Source of the DNA: an uncultured Desulfobacterales bacterium
GTDB taxonomy: Bacteria > Desulfobacterota > Desulfobacteria > Desulfobacterales > JAFDCJ01
NCBI GenBank assembly: GCA_945787595.1
Contig: CALZJV010000100.1
Span: 1-13,210 of the forward strand
Length of the DNA stretch: 13,210 nucleotides
Reading direction: 5' to 3'
Under the pieces are notes generated by a model that ran no database searches, was not told where the DNA came from, and saw nothing but the letters and a program-made list of their open reading frames with translations. Each line of letters starts with the position of its first letter. Position 1 is the stretch's first letter. The position numbers and the translations under genes are program-made. Positions 5,536 through 12,873 of this stretch are shown piece by piece.

Positions 5536-8500
5536 ATGGTCGAGAAACAAACACTCATGAAAAAAATTACCGATGGCACCAGCCAAACCGATCGCTTTCC
5601 GGCGGCCTTGAGGGAAGGATATGTCAAGGCCGATGAAATGCGGTTTGAGGGTCTGCTGGCCCTGGGGGTTGATTACGCCGGTATTCTGAAATTTTTTGAT
5701 CTGAGCAATCAGGCCGATCGAAGTTGGGCGCCTTTCTTTACGTCCGATGCCCTGGTCGTTTTCGCCAAGATACTGGCGACCGACCTGGAGAAATTTGAGG
5801 CTGCCCTTCTGGATTCTTTTTTGAGATCCTTTGACCGTACCCAATATAGCTTGAGCGACGTGCCGAACTACCAACTGGCCTTAAATATCGATGATTGGTT
5901 CAAAAGCCTCAGAACCATCGAAAGTGAAGCCGGTCAGAAAGTGTTTTTGGTGATTAAAGATGTCATTGAGGATAAATTAAGAAAGCCATTGCATGACTTG
6001 GAACGCTTTTTAGACCAGTCCTTTATAGAAAGAGACTTTGACAACATTTGGCTCATGGCTCCGACAGATGAAAGGCCGTCCGGTAACGATATACCCACCC
6101 GCAAGGACCAAAGCGATGATGAGCATTTTTTAAAGTCAAATTTCGCTGCTTTTTATAATGCCGTTTTGGTCATCCGGGACAGCACCAGGAGATTGTTATC
6201 GCAAGCTCTCGAAAGCCAGATCCACAATCCCGCCATCGGTATGTATGTCGCTTTTATAAAGCTGTATCAAAAAGTCCAGCAGAAGCTCAACCAGTTCACC
6301 GCTAGACATCTCGATTTTTATTACCGGGATGTATTAAAAATCCAGCCGCGAAAAATCATACCTGACCGGGCCTATCTGAAATTTGATACGGATGTTGCAG
6401 ACCGTGAGGTTCTCATAAAAGCCGGTACCGAATTTATCGCCGGTATCGATGAGAACAACAACGATGTAATTTATACTGCCGACAATGATTTGCTGGTTTA
6501 CAGCACCCGCGTGGAATCACTTTACACGCTTTTTTTAGAAAGAGATCCATTAAAGTCCCCGGAGAAGGATCTCGGATTAGTCACCGGAGCCAAAATCAAC
6601 CAAATCCCCGTTATAAAGGAAAACGGTGTCGCAAATGATCAGGAAGCGCAAGCCTGGCCGATCTTCGGTGCGCCTAGTAGTGCGAGTCAAAAGCGCGTTT
6701 TTAAGGATGCCAAACTCGGATTTGCACTGGCAAGCTCGATTTTATTTCTCAAAGAAGGTCAACGGAAAATCAATATCACGTTTAAAATCCGATCTGTCGA
6801 ATCCGATATGTCACAAAGTCTTGGTGGTTTCATCGATAAAGTGATTGAAAAACTTGGCCTAGGTAAAAAGCCCGAAGATAAGGATGAGGAAGCGTCCGAT
6901 CAGAAGCCATTGGAAGCAGATAAGTCCGGTGACACGTCATTGAAAGCGGATATTTTCTATAAAATTTTTCGGCGCATGTTCACGATCCAGCTTACGGCTG
7001 AAAATGGCTGGCATGAGGTCGAGGATTATCTTCCACTAAGCAGGGTGGTCGATGACAAGTACGAAGAGGACTGCTTAAACATCCAGATCCAATTGTTTGC
7101 CAAAGAACCGGCGATCGTGCCGTATGCAGCTGAAACTCATGGGGCCGGATACGACACCGATCAACCGATTATCCGCTTTAGGATCAACCCGATGACCTAT
7201 CTGTGTCCCTACTCTCTGTTGAAAGATATCGTCATTAAAGAAATTGAAATTGATGTGGCGGTCAAAGGCGTCAAAGACGTCGTGGTCCACAACAACCTGG
7301 GCCAATTAGACCCCAACAATCCCTTCCATCCTTTCGGTCCGCTGCCGACCATTGGTTCTTATTTTATTATCGGAAACCAGGGAACCGCCGGCAAACAGCT
7401 CACCTGCTTTGAGTTGGAAGTAGAATGGGCCGGTTTGCCCATCGAAAGAGGGGGCTTCAAAAATTATTATCAAGCTTATGAGACGGATTACGACAACGGT
7501 ATCTTTGAGGCCGGTCTCACGGTGCTAAACGGCGGCAAATGGCAGCCTGTCATCGAAATTGACCAACCCCGGGTCAAGCTGTTTGAATCCGGCGCTGACG
7601 GTATCGCTAAAAATCGCCGGTTGTCATGCCGGGGTGTCGTTAAATTGTTCAAGCCGCTGGAAGAAGGCATGGGTCCGGCCGAATTCGGCTATGATTCTTT
7701 TCAAAAAGACGGCTTTTTTAAGTTTACCCTGACCGCTCCCATTTATGCTTTCGGCCACAGGGATTATCCCCATCAACTTACCAAGGTGCTGACTGAAAAT
7801 GCCAAACTGAAAAAGCTACGACTTCACAAACCGATGCCGAATCCTCCTTACACACCTCAGATCAATCGCATATCGATTAATTACGGGGCCAATGTCAGGG
7901 TCAATCTTGAAAAAATCGGAACATCCGACGAATCGCGCCTCAAAGGCGGAATATATCACATCCATCCCTTGGGGGTTGAGCGCCTGTCACCCCAAACCCA
8001 CGCGAATATCACCATGGTGCCGCGCTATGAATCAGACGGCAACCTGTTTATCGGATTGTCGGGCCGGAGGCTGTCCGGAACCCTGACCTTGCTCTTCCAC
8101 CTGCGCGATGATTCAACGCTCAAGTCAGATACAGATCCACCGGCCCTAAAGTGGTATTACCTTTCCTCTAACCGCTGGACGCGTCTTGAAAACCGCCAGG
8201 TGCTGTCTGATACCACCAACGGTTTTCTATCTTCGGGAATTGTGACTTTAGACATACCGGTCCAGCAGCGCAGTACCAGCACCACCATGCCGCGCGATTT
8301 ATTGTGGCTCAGGGTTTCCCTGGATCGGCAACCGGAGGTCCCCTGCAGCGTCTATTCCATAAATGCCCAGGCCCTGGAAGTTACCTGGCAAAAGCAGGAT
8401 GATTCAGCGGCCCACATGGAATCGAAACTGCCGGCCGGCACCATAAAAGATTCCCGGGTTTCAATTCCCGGCATCGACCAAATCGTTCAAATAGCCGACT

Positions 8501-9297
8501 CGTTTGGCGGCAGGCTGCCGGAGGCGGACGATCAGTTCAAAACCCGGGTTAGCGAACGGCTGAAGCATAAAAACCGGGCCACTGTCCCCTGGGATTTCGA
8601 ACGTCTGATATTGAATCACTTTCCCGAGATCCACAAGGTCAAATGCTTTGCCAACATGGTGGACGGTCCGCAGAGCTGGGAACAGCCCGGTCACATATTA
8701 ATCGTGGTCATACCATCCTTGAAAGATGCTTCCGCGGCCAATATGATTCCGGCCGTCAACGGCCTGCTGTTAAAAAAGATCGAAGAATATGTGAAGGGGC
8801 TTTCTTCTCCCTTTGTCACCATCAAGGTACGCAACCCGGCTTATGAATTAATCCAGGTTCGCTGCAGGGTCCAATTCAGACGGGGAAAGGCCGGCGGGTA
8901 TTACCTCAAAGAACTGAACCAGGCCCTTGTGAATTACCTCTCGCCCTGGAACGAAACCGGAGGATATACCACCCGCTTCGGATGGCGCGTCAGACGCTAC
9001 GATCTCAAGTCATATATCCGCAACCTTGACTATATTAATTTTGTGACCGATTTTTCGATGCTGCGTGTTGCTGAAGACGACAACGGTTATTATAGCCTGT
9101 TTGATACCGTAGCCCGGCAGGTCAAGGAAATTGGTCCACTTAGTCCCTGGAGTATCGCCATACCGTTCAGACAGCACTATATCGAAGTTTCAGAAACGGA
9201 AGAAGTGGTCGAGCCGGCTGTAACCGGCCTAGATGAACTGGAAATCGGAAGTAATTTCATTATCCCCGGAAAGCAGAGCCATGACAGCGAAATCTAG
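5536..9297 (+). CDS. Baseplate J-like wedge protein (Afp11-like), very large
   Basis: A 1253-residue baseplate wedge protein of the eCIS Afp11 family (baseplate J / T4 gp6-related). It would form the wedge ring around the spike hub that triggers sheath contraction. The N-terminal landmark is DGTSQTDRFPAALREGYVKADEMRFEGLLALGVDYAGILKFFDLSNQADRSWAPFF. A second conserved stretch is FYYRDVLKIQPRKIIPDRAYLKFDTD..., followed by KAGTEFIAGIDENNNDVIYTADNDLLV. From about residue 975 the J-like C-terminal part begins (VSIPGIDQIVQIADSFGGRLPEADDQFKTRVSERLKHKNRATVPWDFERLIL). Residues 436-472 are a lysine/aspartate/glutamate-rich, probably disordered insertion. The start is uncertain: ATG 5536 has no Shine-Dalgarno, and ATG 5557 (MKKITDGTSQ...) is equally possible and overlaps the stop of a 20-codon upstream ORF (5498-5560). 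The 3' end overlaps the next gene by 17 nt. Confidence 0.93.
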   Translation: MVEKQTLMKKITDGTSQTDRFPAALREGYVKADEMRFEGLLALGVDYAGILKFFDLSNQADRSWAPFFTSDALVVFAKILATDLEKFEAALLDSFLRSFDRTQYSLSDVPNYQLALNIDDWFKSLRTIESEAGQKVFLVIKDVIEDKLRKPLHDLERFLDQSFIERDFDNIWLMAPTDERPSGNDIPTRKDQSDDEHFLKSNFAAFYNAVLVIRDSTRRLLSQALESQIHNPAIGMYVAFIKLYQKVQQKLNQFTARHLDFYYRDVLKIQPRKIIPDRAYLKFDTDVADREVLIKAGTEFIAGIDENNNDVIYTADNDLLVYSTRVESLYTLFLERDPLKSPEKDLGLVTGAKINQIPVIKENGVANDQEAQAWPIFGAPSSASQKRVFKDAKLGFALASSILFLKEGQRKINITFKIRSVESDMSQSLGGFIDKVIEKLGLGKKPEDKDEEASDQKPLEADKSGDTSLKADIFYKIFRRMFTIQLTAENGWHEVEDYLPLSRVVDDKYEEDCLNIQIQLFAKEPAIVPYAAETHGAGYDTDQPIIRFRINPMTYLCPYSLLKDIVIKEIEIDVAVKGVKDVVVHNNLGQLDPNNPFHPFGPLPTIGSYFIIGNQGTAGKQLTCFELEVEWAGLPIERGGFKNYYQAYETDYDNGIFEAGLTVLNGGKWQPVIEIDQPRVKLFESGADGIAKNRRLSCRGVVKLFKPLEEGMGPAEFGYDSFQKDGFFKFTLTAPIYAFGHRDYPHQLTKVLTENAKLKKLRLHKPMPNPPYTPQINRISINYGANVRVNLEKIGTSDESRLKGGIYHIHPLGVERLSPQTHANITMVPRYESDGNLFIGLSGRRLSGTLTLLFHLRDDSTLKSDTDPPALKWYYLSSNRWTRLENRQVLSDTTNGFLSSGIVTLDIPVQQRSTSTTMPRDLLWLRVSLDRQPEVPCSVYSINAQALEVTWQKQDDSAAHMESKLPAGTIKDSRVSIPGIDQIVQIADSFGGRLPEADDQFKTRVSERLKHKNRATVPWDFERLILNHFPEIHKVKCFANMVDGPQSWEQPGHILIVVIPSLKDASAANMIPAVNGLLLKKIEEYVKGLSSPFVTIKVRNPAYELIQVRCRVQFRRGKAGGYYLKELNQALVNYLSPWNETGGYTTRFGWRVRRYDLKSYIRNLDYINFVTDFSMLRVAEDDNGYYSLFDTVARQVKEIGPLSPWSIAIPFRQHYIEVSETEEVVEPAVTGLDELEIGSNFIIPGKQSHDSEI

Positions 9298-10072
9298 AAC
9301 AACACTGAGAAATTATTTCAAAAGTGGTAGCTTGCCCTCTGAAGACCAATTTAAAGACCTGATTGATTCAATGCTGAACATGAGGGATGAGGGGTTTGAA
9401 AAAACCGCTAAAGAGGGTTTCAAGGTTGCCCAGCTTCCGGAAGGCAAGCTGATCAGTTTTTTCAGAGATATCTCCATTAAAAGTCCCATCTGGTCTGTGA
9501 AAATTGACCTGAAAAGTAAACGCCGTAAATTATTTTTTCTGAATGAAAACGACGAGGAAATTTTAACGCTTACCCCCGATGGTAGAGTGGGGATTAAACA
9601 AAATAAACCCGATTTCGAACTTGATGTTGCCGGCACTATTGCCTCCCGGGGCAGGATCGGTGAAAAGGGCGCTCAAACGGCCCATGCAAACGGCTACTGG
9701 CAGGACATTACCGATACACTCGAAGGCTGCCATGCCTTTGAAATCATGGCCGGGGTAGGCAAACCTAAATCCGGCAAGTATGCACTGTTGCATGCATTTG
9801 CCCTCAAAGCTTTCAATAAAAGGGGCAAGATCGTCTACCACCAGGCTCATTATGGCTCACGCTGCAACCGGTTAAAACTCAGGTGGAAGAAAGGACCTGG
9901 CAAAACATATGCGCTGCAACTCAAGACGAGATGCACATATGGAACAGGCGGCAAACAAGAGCGATCTAAAAACGGAGATGATAAAGCCCGACAAGACGTC
10001 GGCGTTTATGTCAGGTATTACATCACCAGGCTCTGGTTCGATAATCTGATGGAAGACTGTCTCAATCCATAA
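9281..10072 (+). CDS. Uncharacterised eCIS-associated protein with tail-fibre-like motif
   Basis: A 263-residue protein with no assigned function. The start at 9281 has ggaaag (9268-9273, spacing 7) and overlaps the Afp11-like gene by 17 nt, implying translational coupling. An ATG further up at 9233 lies deep in the upstream coding sequence without a signal. Residues 1-52 (TTLRNYFKSGSLPSEDQFKDLIDSMLNMRDEGF) look like a helical attachment domain resembling proteins I recall from other eCIS loci. Residues 101-120 (GRVGIKQNKPDFELDVAGTI) are a variant of the 'GIGTxxPxxxLDVxGxI' motif common in phage tail fibres ahead of S74 chaperone domains. The C-terminal part (140-260) is a probable beta-domain (CHAFEIMAGVG, GSRCNRLKLRWKK, VRYYITRLWFD) with a charged insertion at 221-240. 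A role as wedge-attached fibre, adhesin or scaffold is inferred. No peptidase or toxin motif is seen. Confidence 0.85.
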   Translation: MTAKSRTTLRNYFKSGSLPSEDQFKDLIDSMLNMRDEGFEKTAKEGFKVAQLPEGKLISFFRDISIKSPIWSVKIDLKSKRRKLFFLNENDEEILTLTPDGRVGIKQNKPDFELDVAGTIASRGRIGEKGAQTAHANGYWQDITDTLEGCHAFEIMAGVGKPKSGKYALLHAFALKAFNKRGKIVYHQAHYGSRCNRLKLRWKKGPGKTYALQLKTRCTYGTGGKQERSKNGDDKARQDVGVYVRYYITRLWFDNLMEDCLNP

Positions 10073-10085
10073 GCGGGGTGCTGAC

Positions 10086-10114
10086 GACCGAAACCTGAGG
10101 GCCGGGTTTTGGTC
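10086..10114 (+). other. Stem-loop just after the 9281-10072 gene
   Basis: A 10-bp stem with one G-U wobble pairs 10086-10095 (GACCGAAACC) with 10105-10114 (GGTTTTGGTC) around a 9-nt loop, 13 nt after the stop codon. No T-tract follows, so it is probably a 3'-end stabiliser or a partial terminator rather than a canonical one. Confidence 0.4.
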
Positions 10115-10138
10115 TGGCAACATGTTGCAAGAAAATGA

Positions 10139-10615
10139 AGGTTTCAGGTGTCGGGTGTCAGGGAATAAAGGTGTTAAATTTTCGTATGAAACTCTGCCCC
10201 CCCGGCACAGTGAAAAGATTGAACGTCGAACATCGAACGCCCAACATCGAACGTCGAATATTGATGACGCTATGCTTTATCGATTTTAAAACAAGCGAAC
10301 CATAGAATTTCGAAGGGTAGATTCACTTTGCTCGGTCTTTGTTAAATTGACAAAATACATTATTCGATGTTGGACGTTCAATGTTCGATGTTCGATGTTC
10401 ATTTTTTAGTTAACCGATCATATGAAACTATATTGCCAAAGTTTATTTTTCGATCAGACCGGCCGTTTTTTTGGCCGGCGGTTGGGCTGACACCCCTGGC
10501 CCAGACCTAACCTTGTAGGAATCTGGAAGATAAGACATTATTGGATCTCCTACTGTGAACAGTAAGAATCCGTCATATCGCACCAGGGCGGGCTGACACC
10601 CGACACCTGAAACCT
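10139..10615. repeat. 477-bp non-coding segment bounded by perfect 23-bp inverted repeats
   Basis: Bases 10139-10161 are the exact reverse complement of 10593-10615 (23 of 23). The arms are three heptad-type units (TTTCAGG-TGTCGGG-TGTCAG). Between them are outward/inward facing heptad arrays (AACGTCG/AACATCG at 10222-10263 and GTTCGAT at 10362-10403), copy B of the dispersed block (10233-10301) and a CCGGCC/GGCCGG hairpin (10459-10464, 10473-10478) with a T-rich loop. No ORF that looks like a protein is inside. No target-site duplication is evident next to the arms (flanks differ), so it may be MITE-like or a pairing of two dispersed repeats. Confidence 0.7.
10233..10301 (-). repeat. Dispersed repeat block, copy B (inverted)
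   Basis: Reverse complement of 5179-5247 over 69 bp, ungapped, with five mismatches. The adjoining bases 10182-10231 also resemble the reverse complement of about 5347-5397 (shared parts include TATGAAACTC, ACAGTGAA and AGATTGAACGTCGAAC). Both blocks therefore recur in the same order, but copy A has about 100 nt more between them. Confidence 0.72.
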
Positions 10616-10670
10616 ATATAAATTATCAGCATAGAATCTATTAACATCATACCCCGCTATGCATCATAAT
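10593..10670 (+). promoter_or_regulatory. Candidate promoters upstream of the Afp12-like gene
   Basis: Two sigma70-like pairs are visible. CTGACA (10593-10598), in the right arm of the 23-bp inverted repeat, lies 16 nt from TATATA (10615-10620) or 18 nt from TATAAA (10617-10622). TTAACA (10641-10646) lies 18 nt from CATAAT (10665-10670). The second would start transcripts only a few bases before the ATG, so the first is more plausible. Weak evidence, but a promoter is expected after 611 nt of non-coding DNA. Confidence 0.3.
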
Positions 10671-10683
10671 ATATGGACCCAAA

Positions 10684-12873
10684 ATGACCGATCCTGATTA
10701 CATCGAAAAAATTCAGCCTGATCCGGAAGGACTTGATTTTGAAAGCCTGAAGCAAGAAGGCATCTCACTGCTGCAGGATCTCAGCGGCAAGGCCTGGACG
10801 GATTATAACCTTCATGATCCGGGAATCACTATTCTGGAAGTGCTCTGCTACGCCTTGACCGATCTGGTGTATCGGACGGAGTTTGAGGTAGCCGATTTCC
10901 TCACCGGCAAGGACGGATCAATCGATTTTGAAAAACAGGCCCTTTTCCGTCCCCAGGACATATTCCCAAGCCAGGCCGTCACGATAAACGATTACCGCAG
11001 GTTAATTTTTGATGCCACTCCTGAAATCGACAATGTGTGGATAACCCCGGTTGGACCATCCCCGTCGACAAAGGACAACGGTCATCCTCAGGGCTTGTAT
11101 TGTATATCGGTGATGCCGGCAGAGGCAGCCGAAAAACCTGATAATAATATGAATGAGTCGGAGCCGACGCCCATTGAAGAACATGTCAGGCGTCTTTTCG
11201 CCGCCAACAGGAATTTGTGCGAAGATCTGATGCAGGTTAAAATCGTTGAGCCGGAATATCATTGCCTGCATGGGACTATCGAAATCGGCGGACAAAGAAA
11301 TCCGGACGATATTCTGGCGGAAATTTATTTTAAGACAGCAAAATACCTCTGCCCCGGTCTGGAGTTTCAGCCGTTTGATGAAATGTTGCGCCAGAGCAAA
11401 AGCCTTGAGGAAATTTTTACAGGTCCCCTGACCGAACACGGCTATCTAAGCGCTGACAATCTCGATCTTAAACGTGACTATGCCCAGGTGTCCGATTTGA
11501 TTGGAATCATCAGTGAAATTGATGGCGTTGAATATGTCGATACCCTTTCGTTTGAAGATGGACGTAATTCTATCAAATACGATCCCACGCTGCAATCCAT
11601 GCCGTGTCTCCGTTTACCAAGAGAGGATAAAGAAATTGCCCTAAAACTCGAGAAAAACGGCCGAGTACATCCGGTAATCCTGGATAACGTCAGGGTTGAA
11701 TTTGAAAGACGCAAGTTTGAAGACCGGGCCCTGAGGCGCATCCGGCAGGATATTGCCAAAGTTTGCGATCTGCCGCAGGGTGAATATCGAAATTTTCGCG
11801 ACTATTATTCCATCCAGCATCATTTCCCTGAAATATACGGTATAGGCAAGCAGGGCGTGCCCGCGCGGGTGTGGCCGGCAGCCGAACAGGAACGCGAATC
11901 CACAATTTACGGCCTGTCCGAGCAGGCCGGGCCGCTGACGGAACACAAAAGAGATTCTGACCGCAGACAAGCGCGTGCCAGGCAGCTGAAAGCTTACCTG
12001 CTTTTATTCGAACAGATTATGGCCAATTATTTAGCCAACCTGCAGGCTCTATCGCAGCTTTTTTCGGTGGATGACAAGCTCGATCGCTCCTATTTCCATC
12101 AGATGCTTGACAATCAGATCGTCCCGGCGGTCGAGGAGATATACCGAGAGGAACTCGCTCAAATCGATACCAGGATAAATCAGCTGTTGCGCCAGTATGA
12201 TAATTTCAGCGACCGCCGAAATCGTATCCTCGATTATCTATTGGGGATTTACGGCGAAAGCTTTACGCAGAGTTCGCTGCGGCGATTTAAGGGAGATCAC
12301 TCCGAGTATGAGTTCGAACATGAAATGATATTAAACAAAATTACGTTTCTAAAAGAAATCAGGGTGCTCAGCCGCAGGCGCGCGGGTGCTTTCAACTACC
12401 TTGAGCCTTCATGGAATACCAAAAATATCTCCTGTCTGAAGAAGAAGGTGAGCATCCTGCTGGGGCTGAAAAACTTCCAAACCCGGTCTCTGACCAAAGA
12501 TGCAAAGCCGCTGGAGTGTGAAGGCTTTCATATCGTCGAACATATACTTTTAAGGCCCTCAGGCAAAGGGGTGCACACAATACCGGTGCCGGATAATTTT
12601 TACTCATTTAAGATCAGTGTGCTGTTTCCCGACTGGACGCCCCGGTTCAAAAACAAAGAGTTCCAGAAACTGGCCGAGGAGACGGTTGAATTAAACTGCC
12701 CCGCCCATGTCCTGCCGGTATTTTACTGGCTGGATAAAAATAAAATGAGCGCGTTTGAGACGCTTTACCAAAACTGGCTCGAAAAAAAATGCGATGACGA
12801 CGCATCCGATGCGCAAATAGATGAATCTTCGCAAAAGGTGATTGAGTTTTTGCGAGACCATAAGGAATCGTAG
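10684..12873 (+). CDS. Afp12-like baseplate wedge protein
   Basis: A 729-residue eCIS baseplate protein of the Afp12 family, partner of the Afp11-like protein in the wedges. The family hallmark WTDYNLHDPGITILEVLCYALTDLVYRTEF is at about residues 38-67. The mid-protein helix RQARARQLKAYLLLFEQIMANYLANLQAL (about 422-455) is also characteristic, as are LRRFKGDHSEYEFEHEMILNKITFLKEI and the C-terminal FHIVEHILLRP followed by FKISVLFPDWTPRFKNKEFQKLAEETVELNCPAHVLPVFYWLD. The last 35 residues or so are a charged tail (KKCDDDASDAQIDESSQKV). The start at 10684 has a weak GGA (10675-10677, spacing 6), gives the expected N-terminus, and sits after a long repeat spacer. Frame is intact throughout. Family is certain; the exact contacts in the particle are inferred from homologues. 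Confidence 0.94.
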   Translation: MTDPDYIEKIQPDPEGLDFESLKQEGISLLQDLSGKAWTDYNLHDPGITILEVLCYALTDLVYRTEFEVADFLTGKDGSIDFEKQALFRPQDIFPSQAVTINDYRRLIFDATPEIDNVWITPVGPSPSTKDNGHPQGLYCISVMPAEAAEKPDNNMNESEPTPIEEHVRRLFAANRNLCEDLMQVKIVEPEYHCLHGTIEIGGQRNPDDILAEIYFKTAKYLCPGLEFQPFDEMLRQSKSLEEIFTGPLTEHGYLSADNLDLKRDYAQVSDLIGIISEIDGVEYVDTLSFEDGRNSIKYDPTLQSMPCLRLPREDKEIALKLEKNGRVHPVILDNVRVEFERRKFEDRALRRIRQDIAKVCDLPQGEYRNFRDYYSIQHHFPEIYGIGKQGVPARVWPAAEQERESTIYGLSEQAGPLTEHKRDSDRRQARARQLKAYLLLFEQIMANYLANLQALSQLFSVDDKLDRSYFHQMLDNQIVPAVEEIYREELAQIDTRINQLLRQYDNFSDRRNRILDYLLGIYGESFTQSSLRRFKGDHSEYEFEHEMILNKITFLKEIRVLSRRRAGAFNYLEPSWNTKNISCLKKKVSILLGLKNFQTRSLTKDAKPLECEGFHIVEHILLRPSGKGVHTIPVPDNFYSFKISVLFPDWTPRFKNKEFQKLAEETVELNCPAHVLPVFYWLDKNKMSAFETLYQNWLEKKCDDDASDAQIDESSQKVIEFLRDHKES

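Noticed and set aside
5191..5874. 227-residue minus-strand ORF across the spacer and the start of the Afp11-like gene
   Set aside because: Half of it is repeat DNA (including the dispersed 69-bp block) and half is antisense to a conserved gene.
9233..9280. Earlier start at 9233 for the fibre-like gene
   Set aside because: It would overlap the upstream gene by 65 nt without a binding site, whereas 9281 has a well-spaced ggaaag.
10459..10478. Intrinsic terminator at the CCGGCC/GGCCGG hairpin
   Set aside because: The T-run is in the loop, not after the stem, and it lies nearly 400 nt past the nearest stop codon.
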